DNA from: Marinifilum sp. D737
Lineage (GTDB): Bacteria > Bacteroidota > Bacteroidia > Bacteroidales > Marinifilaceae
Direction: 5' to 3'
DNA length: 64,000 bases
Assembly (NCBI RefSeq): GCF_026672275.1
Contig: NZ_JANQCD010000015.1
Location: 52,107-116,106 of the forward strand
The position numbers and the translations under genes were made by a program. Below the pieces are notes generated by a model. That model had not been told where the DNA came from and did no database searches. It worked only from the letters and a program-made list of their open reading frames with translations. Positions 55,447 through 63,076 of this stretch are shown here, piece after piece; the first letter of the stretch is position 1; the number at the start of each line of letters is the position of its first letter.

Positions 55447-55453
55447 GTTACAA

Positions 55454-55780
55454 ATGAGACTTTTTGAGAACATTCAATCAGTCGTTGAAGCTGGGCGACT
55501 TATCAAGGTAAGTGTTCCAGCTTCAAAGGCATTGATCATTACCAACAAAACAAAATCAACTGCTATTCTCCACCCTAATGCTTCATCCAAAATCGGTTAT
55601 CCTTTGGAAACAAAAGAAAGCCTGGAGATAGAAGACATTACAGAGGAAGCAGATTTCTGGGTGTTTCTTGAAGCTTCGGAAATTGCAGAAAAGGAAGGTT
55701 TATTTCTGATTTCTCAAACTGAAACAAGAGACTTTACAAGCCAAAACACAAACAACACAGTAGTAATTCAAAAAGGATAA
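55454..55780 (+). CDS. Beta-rich structural protein, 108 aa (capsid-associated candidate 2)
   Basis: Starts at ATG 55454 (MRLFENIQ), seven bases after the previous gene; an in-frame upstream start at 55418 would overlap that gene and is rejected. The strands SVVEAGRLIKVSVPASKALIITNKTKSTAIL-like and FWVFLEASEIAE recall its neighbour in length and general make-up, but no clear sequence identity is visible. Candidate partner of the preceding protein. Confidence 0.6.
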   Translation: MRLFENIQSVVEAGRLIKVSVPASKALIITNKTKSTAILHPNASSKIGYPLETKESLEIEDITEEADFWVFLEASEIAEKEGLFLISQTETRDFTSQNTNNTVVIQKG

Positions 55781-55784
55781 AGAC

Positions 55785-55961
55785 ATGCCAACAAGCAAAG
55801 AGAAAAAGAAATTCAGTAAGGAGGAAAAAGTCGAGCTTTTAGAAAGCTTTGCAGTCCCTTTAAATGACAAGTCTTTACGAATCATTGAGTATTTCCAGAA
55901 CTCAGGAAAAGACTTGAATAAATTACTTGCAAACGCTTACAAATACCGACACTTATGCTAG
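55785..55961 (+). CDS. 58-aa charged small protein
   Basis: ATG at 55785, TAG at 55959-55961, overlapping the next gene by seven bases. It begins MPTSKEKKKFSKEEKVELL and continues with two predicted helices (LRIIEYFQNSGKDLNKLLANAY). It fits the operon's close packing. Basic at the N-terminus, so nucleic acid or membrane binding is possible. Confidence 0.6.
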   Translation: MPTSKEKKKFSKEEKVELLESFAVPLNDKSLRIIEYFQNSGKDLNKLLANAYKYRHLC

Positions 55962-56485
55962 GAATTTTACCTCAGGCCGCTGCAACCAAACTGGTAGTTG
56001 CGGAAGGAGCCAAAAAATATAAAAATCTTGATCCAGCTCAAAAGCAAATGGTCAACATAGGCGGTTTGCTGGTAATGGGATTGGCTATTTATGCTGGTTA
56101 CAAAATGTTTTCCAGAATGAATGGAATGATTGACTGGTTTACTGGAGCCAAAAGTGAGAAAGAGAGAAAAGAAGCTGAGAACAAAATTCAGAATCAAATT
56201 AATGATGAGATTTCAAAAGTAGGAGTCAAACCTACCATTGGAACTGCAACTGCCAAAAGTATTGCTCAATCCCTATTGGATGCTTTTGAATACATGGGTA
56301 CTTATGAAGAGCAAGTGTACAGCAATCTGAGGGTACTAAAGAATAGTGCCGACTGGCTCCTGGTTGGTCGTGAATACGGAATGCCCAGAAAAAGAACCTT
56401 GGTAGCTGAGCTATACAATGAACTTGACAATAAGGAAATGGCAATTGCAAGATCCATCTTATCTAAAATCGGGGTAACAATTTAA
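55955..56485 (+). CDS. Membrane protein of the structural block, 176 aa
   Basis: One strong membrane helix (MVNIGGLLVMGLAIYAGYKMF, about residues 28-48), then a charged region (TGAKSEKERKEAENKIQNQIN) and a C-terminal helical domain of about 90 residues (SIAQSLLDAFEYMG, DWLLVGREYG, ELDNKEMAIARSIL). No family is recognised. It immediately precedes the lysozyme and could be a virion membrane protein or an infection-vesicle protein. Confidence 0.62.
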   Translation: MLGILPQAAATKLVVAEGAKKYKNLDPAQKQMVNIGGLLVMGLAIYAGYKMFSRMNGMIDWFTGAKSEKERKEAENKIQNQINDEISKVGVKPTIGTATAKSIAQSLLDAFEYMGTYEEQVYSNLRVLKNSADWLLVGREYGMPRKRTLVAELYNELDNKEMAIARSILSKIGVTI

Positions 56486-56487
56486 TT

Positions 56488-57081
56488 ATGGCAACATTTG
56501 AAACAAGCTATCACATTACAGAAATGATGGAAGGAGGATATTCAAATCATCCTCATGATCATGGTAAAGAAACTTATGCAGGAATTTCAAGAGCTGCATT
56601 TCCTAATTGGGAAGGTTGGAAATTCATTGACAAGCAAGTAAAACCAATCAAAAGGAATACTTTCTTTTCTGCCCTCGCTATGCCTGTTCGTCATTTTTAT
56701 CGTGCTAATTTTTGGGTGCCGCTTCAATGTGGTTTAATGCCTCAGGTTGTGGCCAATCAGCTTTTTGATTATGCTGTCAACTCAGGCAAAAGCAGAGCAG
56801 TAAAAAGTTTGCAATCTGTTTTAAACAGCATGGGAGCTTTTCTAAAAGTAGATGGCATTGTGGGAGCAAAAACCCAGGGAGCTTTGAAACGTTTTGATGC
56901 CAATGAGATTGCTGCAAAATTACTTTTGGAACGTGAGAGATTCATCAATCAACTGGCTCAATCTCAACCTCAGTTTAAAAGAGGTTGGCTCAATCGCATT
57001 GCTTTTCTGAAAACTCATTTAGGTGCAGTCGGGATTTCTTTTGGAGTGGTTGCTTTGCTTGGCTTGACGCTTTTTTTTTGA
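56488..57081 (+). CDS. GH108-type lysozyme with C-terminal membrane anchor
   Basis: A peptidoglycan-cleaving muramidase. The N-terminus has EGGYSNHPHDHGKETYAGISRAAFP with catalytic Glu in EGGY, typical of GH108/secretion-activator lysozymes. A PG-binding-3 type region follows (LFDYAVNSGKSRAVKSLQSVLN, VDGIVGAKTQGAL). Residues about 177-197 form a membrane helix (GAVGISFGVVALLGLTLFF). The anchor is unusual for a lytic enzyme and fits a virion-membrane enzyme that opens the cell wall at entry. Confidence 0.85.
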   Translation: MATFETSYHITEMMEGGYSNHPHDHGKETYAGISRAAFPNWEGWKFIDKQVKPIKRNTFFSALAMPVRHFYRANFWVPLQCGLMPQVVANQLFDYAVNSGKSRAVKSLQSVLNSMGAFLKVDGIVGAKTQGALKRFDANEIAAKLLLERERFINQLAQSQPQFKRGWLNRIAFLKTHLGAVGISFGVVALLGLTLFF

Positions 57082-57097
57082 CCAATAACAAAAGCAA

Positions 57098-57388
57098 ATG
57101 ACAACAAACGAAATCAAAGGATTCTTTTCTCCAGAACATGCTGTACTGGTCTTTCTGATCATGCTTTCTCTATACAGCAATTGGAGACTTCATGTATCAC
57201 AAACAGAGATTCAGGCAGATATCAAATTAATTACTTACAGACTGGACAATGGAGCAACAACAGACAAAAGGAAACTGGTTCAGACAGACTCTATCGGACA
57301 ACAAAGGAGTCCCAAGTTTCAAAAGGCAAATTTCCCTTTTATTGGTTGCATCCACCATAACTGGAGTAATACTCAAAGTTCCGATTGA
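57098..57388 (+). CDS. Small one-helix membrane protein, overlapping the next frame
   Basis: A 96-aa frame: a membrane helix at about 16-32 (VLVFLIMLSLYSNW) and a helical tail (TEIQADIKLITYRLDNG). From about base 57249 the sequence also encodes a second protein in another frame. The last 45 residues may be constrained by that gene. Function unknown; it resembles small lysis or virion membrane proteins. Confidence 0.5.
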   Translation: MTTNEIKGFFSPEHAVLVFLIMLSLYSNWRLHVSQTEIQADIKLITYRLDNGATTDKRKLVQTDSIGQQRSPKFQKANFPFIGCIHHNWSNTQSSD

Positions 57389-57464
57389 ATACATCCAACA
57401 ACTGGTTATTCTGACTTGTGCCTGTGTTGGATCTGTAGCAACGGAACAGTTCACCAAACACTAA
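57249..57464 (+). CDS. Holin-like two-helix membrane protein
   Basis: A 71-aa protein with NWFRQTLSDNKGVPSFKRQISLL and two membrane segments (about 30-44 and 48-65). The start and the NKGVPSxKR motif recall small holin-like proteins of Bacteroidota phages. It overlaps the previous frame by 140 bases and lies behind a lysozyme gene, consistent with lysis. The call rests on size, layout and context. Confidence 0.55.
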   Translation: MEQQQTKGNWFRQTLSDNKGVPSFKRQISLLLVASTITGVILKVPIEYIQQLVILTCACVGSVATEQFTKH

Positions 57465-57475
57465 ATTTTAACATC

Positions 57476-57724
57476 ATGCTTAAACGTAAAATAACCATAC
57501 TATCAGCAATCCTTTTACTAACAACTGGCCTTGGTTTTGGAATGGCCATTGGCTACAAATACGGTAAAAGTCAAATTCCTGCCCAGCAAACCAATATTGA
57601 AATCAAGGATATCAAAACTAAAAAGGGCGGTTCCATTGAAATTGACACAAAAACCGACCAGGATCAGGACAACAAAAAAGATGAATCCAAAAAGAAAGGG
57701 TTCTTTCAAAACTTATTCAATTAA
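57476..57724 (+). CDS. Small anchored charged protein
   Basis: Start at ATG 57476 gives an 82-aa protein with an N-terminal membrane anchor (ITILSAILLLTTGLGFGMAIGY) and a highly charged tail (DTKTDQDQDNKKDESKKKG). It could be an inner spanin-like or virion membrane protein. It ends two bases before the ArdC-ATPase gene. Confidence 0.55.
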   Translation: MLKRKITILSAILLLTTGLGFGMAIGYKYGKSQIPAQQTNIEIKDIKTKKGGSIEIDTKTDQDQDNKKDESKKKGFFQNLFN

Positions 57725-57726
57725 AG

Positions 57727-59493
57727 ATGTTAGGATATATTTTAAAAAGCACAAGCAAACAGGCTGTTAAAAAAAGGGTAAGCAGAATCAAACTCAGAAC
57801 AAGTGAAATCCTGAAAGGCCTGTTTGATTCCAACCTGGATGGCTGGAAGGATGACAAGGAAAAATTCAAACTGGAACTGATTAATGATATCAAAACATTC
57901 CTTTTCACCAAGTGGGAAAAGCCCTGGAAAGCAGGATTGGTTTTTAGTGAATCAGGAATTGTTTTAAGTGGATTTAGAAACGTTTCAGGTCGTTTGTACA
58001 AGAACAGCACAAACATTCTTACCATGGAAAGAAATGCAGGGAAAAGCCCTTATTTCATTACTATGGCAGCCCTTAAAGAAAAGGGTGGCAAACTCATCGA
58101 CAAATCAAAGGTTATTTCGGTTTTATCATACATTCCAATGTTTAAGGACAAGGAGGACAAAACACCTCGTAAACCTGATTGGATGTTGCCAAAATTGCAT
58201 CGTGCCGTCAATATTGATTATTGCGAAGGGATTAAAAAGCCAGTTTTCAAACAGGTATTTTTCAAAGACAATGAATTCAACCAATACGTTGAAAATTTCT
58301 TGAAAGAGCTGGTAAAAAGAAAACGTGTTCCTAAAATTCATACTGACCAGGCAGACAGGTGCTATTATACACATAGCGCACTCAATTTTAATCATGAGTC
58401 AATCCACATGGTAAATATCAAGCAGTTCAAGAAAGTTGCTGAATACTACTCTACCCTGTTTCATGAGATTACCCACAGTACCATGAACCCAAAACGACTA
58501 GGAAGAGGGAAACTTGGTATTTCTGCAAGCCTAGAATATCCAAATGAGGAATTAGTGGCTGAAATGGGTGCTATGATTATTTGTACGGAACTGGGATTGA
58601 AATACAATCGCCAAAATGGAATTACCTATTTAAAAGGCTGGTTGAGCAGAGCCAAAGGTGATGTAGATAAAAACCTGGTGGAAGCTTACGGCTATGCTTG
58701 TGATGCTGCCGACTATCTTTTGGAAGGAATTGATCTTTCTAAGCTGGTTCCAAAATCAATGACTAATAGAGCCAAGGAGGAAAAGGATAAAAAAAAAGTA
58801 AAAACAGAAAAGCCTAAAACAGTAAGCAAGAAAAAGCAGGAAGCCAAACAACTTACTCTATTGGGACATACCAATGAAAAGATGATTACCAACCTGGCCA
58901 ACTGGAAACCGAATTCCAATATCACAGCTTTAAAAGGACAGCTGGGTAAATTCATTGGCGGTTATGAGAAAGATCGCTTTGCCATTGTTTTAAGGGGTGA
59001 AAAAGGTGCTGGTAAAACTCGTTTGCTTTGCCAGTTGATTGATCTTTTTGCAGAGCAAAATTTGAAGTCTTTATTTCTTTCCCTGGAAGTGTCCCCACAA
59101 TCTGAACTGTTTGGAAATTACATTTCATACATCGGAAAACAGAACCTTAAAAATGTGAGTGTAAGTGGTCAGTGTAATATGACGCAACTGGAAGCTTACT
59201 GCAAAAGCTTTGATGTGATTGCAATTGACAGCTGGGGCAAATTGCAAGATCTACTTTCCCAGGAAGATTTTGGAAAGTTAATTGAAAAGTATCCCAATGT
59301 AATTTGGCTGGTGATCTTTCAAAGTACAACAGCTGGAACCGCAAGAGGTGGTGTTATGTCAGAATACGATAGTTCTATTGTGATCCAGGTTGCCAAAGGT
59401 GGTAACGCCCAGTGTGAAAAGAACAGATACAATTCATGTGATCAGACTTACAATGTGTTCACAAAAAAAATATTGAGTAATGAGAATAAGTAA
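57727..59493 (+). CDS. ArdC-like polyvalent protein: ssDNA-binding, HExxH metallopeptidase and RecA-like ATPase
   Basis: A 588-aa three-part protein. Residues about 40-160 resemble the ArdC N-terminal DNA-binding domain. Residues 200-335 form a zincin-like peptidase with His246-Glu247...His250 (HEITH) and a downstream Glu (EELVAE, 275-276). A Lys-rich linker leads to a RecA/RadA-like ATPase with Walker A GEKGAGKT (424-431), Walker B FDVIAID (495-501) and a late KNRYN. ArdC-type proteins protect incoming DNA from restriction. The fused ATPase could handle or package DNA; no FtsK/HerA-type ATPase is visible. Confidence 0.78.
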   Translation: MLGYILKSTSKQAVKKRVSRIKLRTSEILKGLFDSNLDGWKDDKEKFKLELINDIKTFLFTKWEKPWKAGLVFSESGIVLSGFRNVSGRLYKNSTNILTMERNAGKSPYFITMAALKEKGGKLIDKSKVISVLSYIPMFKDKEDKTPRKPDWMLPKLHRAVNIDYCEGIKKPVFKQVFFKDNEFNQYVENFLKELVKRKRVPKIHTDQADRCYYTHSALNFNHESIHMVNIKQFKKVAEYYSTLFHEITHSTMNPKRLGRGKLGISASLEYPNEELVAEMGAMIICTELGLKYNRQNGITYLKGWLSRAKGDVDKNLVEAYGYACDAADYLLEGIDLSKLVPKSMTNRAKEEKDKKKVKTEKPKTVSKKKQEAKQLTLLGHTNEKMITNLANWKPNSNITALKGQLGKFIGGYEKDRFAIVLRGEKGAGKTRLLCQLIDLFAEQNLKSLFLSLEVSPQSELFGNYISYIGKQNLKNVSVSGQCNMTQLEAYCKSFDVIAIDSWGKLQDLLSQEDFGKLIEKYPNVIWLVIFQSTTAGTARGGVMSEYDSSIVIQVAKGGNAQCEKNRYNSCDQTYNVFTKKILSNENK

Positions 59494-62488
59494 GCCAAAT
59501 ACTGGAGCTAAAATTGATAATCGCACCATTGCTAAAAACAGCAAGGGAAACATTGTAAACCTGGAAGATTTCAAACTCGATAAGGCCATCAAGTTCTATG
59601 AGCGTTTTTCTTTTCATTTCTCTAAATACCCTGGAGGAAAAGCTCATCTTACCTGGGGCGTTAATGCCAGTGATTATTTGAAAAGATACAGCAACGGCAT
59701 TAGTGGAAAGTACCGATTGACAAGTAAACTCTTTACAAATGAAGAGCTGAATTCTTTCATCAATGAGCATGGTCAAGGTTGCTTTTTAACCTGGTATTTG
59801 GAAGTGACAAGCAAATACACCACTTATCCTGTTTTTGTCGTTGAAAAGGAATTCAATTGTGACTTACCAAGAACATTGGAAGGAGAATCAGGAAAGTTTT
59901 TACCGCTTGCTTCAGCTCGTTTGTTCATGAATGAGAACAATGAATTGGATGAGTACAATACACAAGTATTCAGATTCTATGAGAACTCTATTCCCAATGA
60001 AGTTTTTGTACGTCCCTACTATTGGGAGTACAAGAACTATCAAGAAATGACCTTTCATTACACCAATATTCCATCGGGTCAAATTGCAAGGGTTTTAGAC
60101 AATAGCGATGCACCCGATCCTTCTGAAGGGTGGGCAACCTATCAACAAGACTACAACAATCTTGTCAACAAAGGATTTAAATTGGTCTCAAGGCAGCACA
60201 ATGGATACAAGCCTGATCAATTAAGCATTGGTTTAAATGCTGAAAGTAAACTGACTCATTTTAGCGAAATGAATCCTTTTCCTGCAAACTGGAAACTTAC
60301 TGAGGATTTTGATTTCGCCTTTGACAATTCATCGATAAGTGGAAAGCCTACTTTATGGATTAAAATAAACGACTTAAATCGAAGGAATTATTCCAAAGAT
60401 TTCATTCACATTCTTACTCCTAAAGTAAAGTTTTTCAAAATAGGTGAAGGATATGCTCAACATGAAGCTGTAACGGAAGATACAGATTGCTACTGGACAC
60501 TCTACACTGCAATTACTGACGAATACACCAGTGCTTCTGGTCTAGTTTGTGTGGCCAGACCTGATGCAACAGGTTTTCAGGAAATCACAAAGGAAACCAG
60601 GCATAATGGTATTTTATATCCAATTGCACAGGTAAAAGCAACATTAAAAGCAGATACCAATACTTTTGATGTTGATAGCTGCCTGGTGATTAAGCATTGG
60701 AAAAATGTACTAAAACAAGACAATTACCTGGACAATGAAACCATTCGTGTTACTGCCGACAATCATTTGTTTGTGCCTGAACATCACAATCCTCTAAAAA
60801 ATGGATACTTGCTGGAAGACTTTGACTTTGAAATCGAAAAAGTTGAAGGTGCAAACAGCATTCAGTTAAAGCTTATTGGCGGTGAGAGCAGAAGGAACAT
60901 ACCTGTACAAACTAGTGCTGGAATTCGTTGGTTTGGAATTGGAACTCCTACTTTTAACCTGGATACTGCCAGCAACAAAATAGCTGGAACTCATTACCAC
61001 TGGGATATTGCTTTCAAGCTATTGGATGATGAAAATGGCACCTTTAATGGTTGGGTTACCTATTATGGTGGTGCTTCCAGTACTTTTGATGTAAAAAGGC
61101 CTTACGATCCTGCAACTTCATCCAATATTATTCTGCTAAGTGTGACTTGTCCCGTACCCAGAGCTGGAATAGATCTGCAACAGGAAGATTTCAAATTGTA
61201 CAAATATTGGAAGAACTGCCTGGCACCAGCTGAGAAAAGACTAAACTTAAACGGCACTCCCACTGATGGCTTAACAGTTGAGCCTGTCTATGATGATAAA
61301 TTAAGGGTGCTAACAGCTTATGAAAATAGCAGATATGTTAAGATTATGGAGGATTTTAACATGAAAGCCGATTATTCATCTGTAGTCAAACAAATCAAAG
61401 TTTATTTAGATCCTTATCCCGAAATGAAAAACATCCCAGCCAAAAGGTATAGTGGAGACAGAACGTTCGGGGTAAAAAATGTTAATATTTCAATTGGTGT
61501 ATGGGCAAACCTAATACAAGGAAAAACCATGTATGTAGCAGTTTATTCCCCATTGGTTACAGATGGAAGTAACGGGATGACCTACAAAGTGGGCTTGGGT
61601 AAAATGCCAGATTTAAGTGGTATTGATTGGCTTGAAAATGTGCTTTTGGGATTTGTCAAATTGCCGATACCAGATGATATTTCAAATGCTGATCAGTCTA
61701 AGCTTGTCTTTCACAAGATTTACAAAAAAGCTCTTGCCCCAATTCAAGAGATTAACGACTTCGGAACTGAAGTAGCAGTTGATTATGGAGACATGAATGC
61801 CAAAAGACCAGCTTTGTCAAATGGTCAGTTGGTGAAATGTACAGACGCAAGTGCAGACAGTCAAGTTTCCAGTGGTTGGGCTTACTATCGATTCAGAAAG
61901 GAAAGTAATGATTTTGAATTGGTCAGTAAGGAAAAACAGGATGCACAACAAGCCAATGTAGAGGTAGATCAATACACAGTCGAAAAGAATTACACTGGAG
62001 AAATTGCGGTTCCTGCTTTGCAGATTGGGCATCATGCTAATACTTTCTTATTGAAAGATTTTGACTTTAATGTAAGCTTCTCTGATAGTGACACCATTGA
62101 ATTAACACCAAGAGGAGGAAACCAGGCTTTACCTATTCTTGTTAATGGAGTTCGTAAATATATGAGAGTTGCTTATTGGACTTTGAAGAAAAGCTCTTTT
62201 GGCAGTGATATGACTGGCAAATGGGTTTATTGGATGGTTCAAGCAGATATTGAAGATACGGAAGTCACAAGTGGTGGAATGCAGACCCATGCACAAGCTG
62301 ATGGTTCATTTCAACAATTCAATGCAGAGGATATGATTTCACATGTTCCTGTTCTTACAGTTCGGGCTTACATTCCAGATACCAGTAAAGGCGAAAAATG
62401 GGACTTATCGAAAGTTTATATGTACAAACATTGGAAAGCTATGTTAGCTCCTTTTGATGAGTTGTGGAATGAGAAGGTTACGCCATAA
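59480..62488 (+). CDS. Large four-module repeat protein, candidate receptor-binding spike
   Basis: A 1002-aa protein whose start overlaps the ATPase gene by 14 bases. After a distinct N-terminal region (about 1-260) come four related modules, at about 267-410, 446-584, 620-744 and 857-994. Each begins near (L/M)xDF(D/N) (TEDFDFAF, LEDFDFEI, MEDFNMKA, LKDFDFNV) and ends in KxWK/YK-x-LAP-like (IKHWKNVL, YKYWKNCLAP, IYKKALAP, YKHWKAMLAP). There is no signal peptide. Repeats of this size in the last and largest gene suit a fibre or spike. Confidence 0.7.
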   Translation: MRISKPNTGAKIDNRTIAKNSKGNIVNLEDFKLDKAIKFYERFSFHFSKYPGGKAHLTWGVNASDYLKRYSNGISGKYRLTSKLFTNEELNSFINEHGQGCFLTWYLEVTSKYTTYPVFVVEKEFNCDLPRTLEGESGKFLPLASARLFMNENNELDEYNTQVFRFYENSIPNEVFVRPYYWEYKNYQEMTFHYTNIPSGQIARVLDNSDAPDPSEGWATYQQDYNNLVNKGFKLVSRQHNGYKPDQLSIGLNAESKLTHFSEMNPFPANWKLTEDFDFAFDNSSISGKPTLWIKINDLNRRNYSKDFIHILTPKVKFFKIGEGYAQHEAVTEDTDCYWTLYTAITDEYTSASGLVCVARPDATGFQEITKETRHNGILYPIAQVKATLKADTNTFDVDSCLVIKHWKNVLKQDNYLDNETIRVTADNHLFVPEHHNPLKNGYLLEDFDFEIEKVEGANSIQLKLIGGESRRNIPVQTSAGIRWFGIGTPTFNLDTASNKIAGTHYHWDIAFKLLDDENGTFNGWVTYYGGASSTFDVKRPYDPATSSNIILLSVTCPVPRAGIDLQQEDFKLYKYWKNCLAPAEKRLNLNGTPTDGLTVEPVYDDKLRVLTAYENSRYVKIMEDFNMKADYSSVVKQIKVYLDPYPEMKNIPAKRYSGDRTFGVKNVNISIGVWANLIQGKTMYVAVYSPLVTDGSNGMTYKVGLGKMPDLSGIDWLENVLLGFVKLPIPDDISNADQSKLVFHKIYKKALAPIQEINDFGTEVAVDYGDMNAKRPALSNGQLVKCTDASADSQVSSGWAYYRFRKESNDFELVSKEKQDAQQANVEVDQYTVEKNYTGEIAVPALQIGHHANTFLLKDFDFNVSFSDSDTIELTPRGGNQALPILVNGVRKYMRVAYWTLKKSSFGSDMTGKWVYWMVQADIEDTEVTSGGMQTHAQADGSFQQFNAEDMISHVPVLTVRAYIPDTSKGEKWDLSKVYMYKHWKAMLAPFDELWNEKVTP

Positions 62489-62492
62489 CAAT

Positions 62493-62522
62493 GCAGAGGT
62501 CATCAAGTAAGATGACCTCTGC
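62493..62522. terminator. 12-bp hairpin terminator at the end of the rightward block
   Basis: GCAGAGGTCATC pairs perfectly with GATGACCTCTGC around AAGTAA, between the repeat protein and a convergent gene. T-rich sequence flanks it. Probably bidirectional. Confidence 0.8.
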
Positions 62523-62566
62523 TATTCTCTATTAAATAATACTGTAGATTAAAGGGGTTATACCAG

Positions 62567-63076
62567 TTAAACATTAGCAACATTATAAAATATTACCTCA
62601 TGCAGAAGTCTAATAGCAATATTAATCAACAGTATTATAGATAATCGACCTATCCAGTTACTAACTCCAAAGTCTTTTCTTTTAATTACTAAAATAATTA
62701 CAACTGCCATGGAAAAAAAATACCATAAGAGTAAGGGAAAATCTTCAATCCAGTTAGTGTAAAAAGCAATCCCCCAAACCCAAGGAATCATGAAAAATGA
62801 CAAAATTACACTTGTCATTGAAATAATTATTAAGTCCCAACTTCTGGAGCTTTCTTGTATTAATAAATAACCACCATAACCTAAGAGCATAATATATAAA
62901 TCAGTAAGAAATCTTCTATATAATGGCATTTGATTTAAACCCAATATAAATTTGCTCTTGTAGATGTACCATTCGATAAAGTCAGATATAATATAAGTTA
63001 TTGCAATGGCAATTATGAAGAACCCTAACCACCTATATCTCACAAAATTTAAATTACTTTTTACTGAATTCTTCAT
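62567..63076 (-). CDS. Membrane protein, candidate immunity protein of the Rhs toxin
   Basis: A 169-aa protein with about four hydrophobic segments (WLGFFIIAIAITYIISDF, LYIMLLGYGGYLLI, IISMTSVILSFFMIPWVWGI, FFSMAVVIILVI). It starts 23 bases inside the end of the preceding Rhs gene on the same strand, the usual place for an immunity gene. No family is recognised. A membrane immunity protein suggests the toxin acts at or near the membrane or periplasm; this is inference. Confidence 0.6.
   Translation of the reverse strand: MKNSVKSNLNFVRYRWLGFFIIAIAITYIISDFIEWYIYKSKFILGLNQMPLYRRFLTDLYIMLLGYGGYLLIQESSRSWDLIIISMTSVILSFFMIPWVWGIAFYTNWIEDFPLLLWYFFSMAVVIILVIKRKDFGVSNWIGRLSIILLINIAIRLLHEVIFYNVANV

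Noticed and set aside
55418..55453. Upstream start for the second 108-aa protein
   Set aside because: It would overlap the end of the preceding gene and add a Cys/Trp-rich stretch unlike the rest; ATG 55454 fits the operon spacing.
50401..62488. Tailed prophage or conjugative element
   Set aside because: No terminase, portal, tape-measure, tail tube, relaxase or type IV secretion gene could be recognised in any frame.
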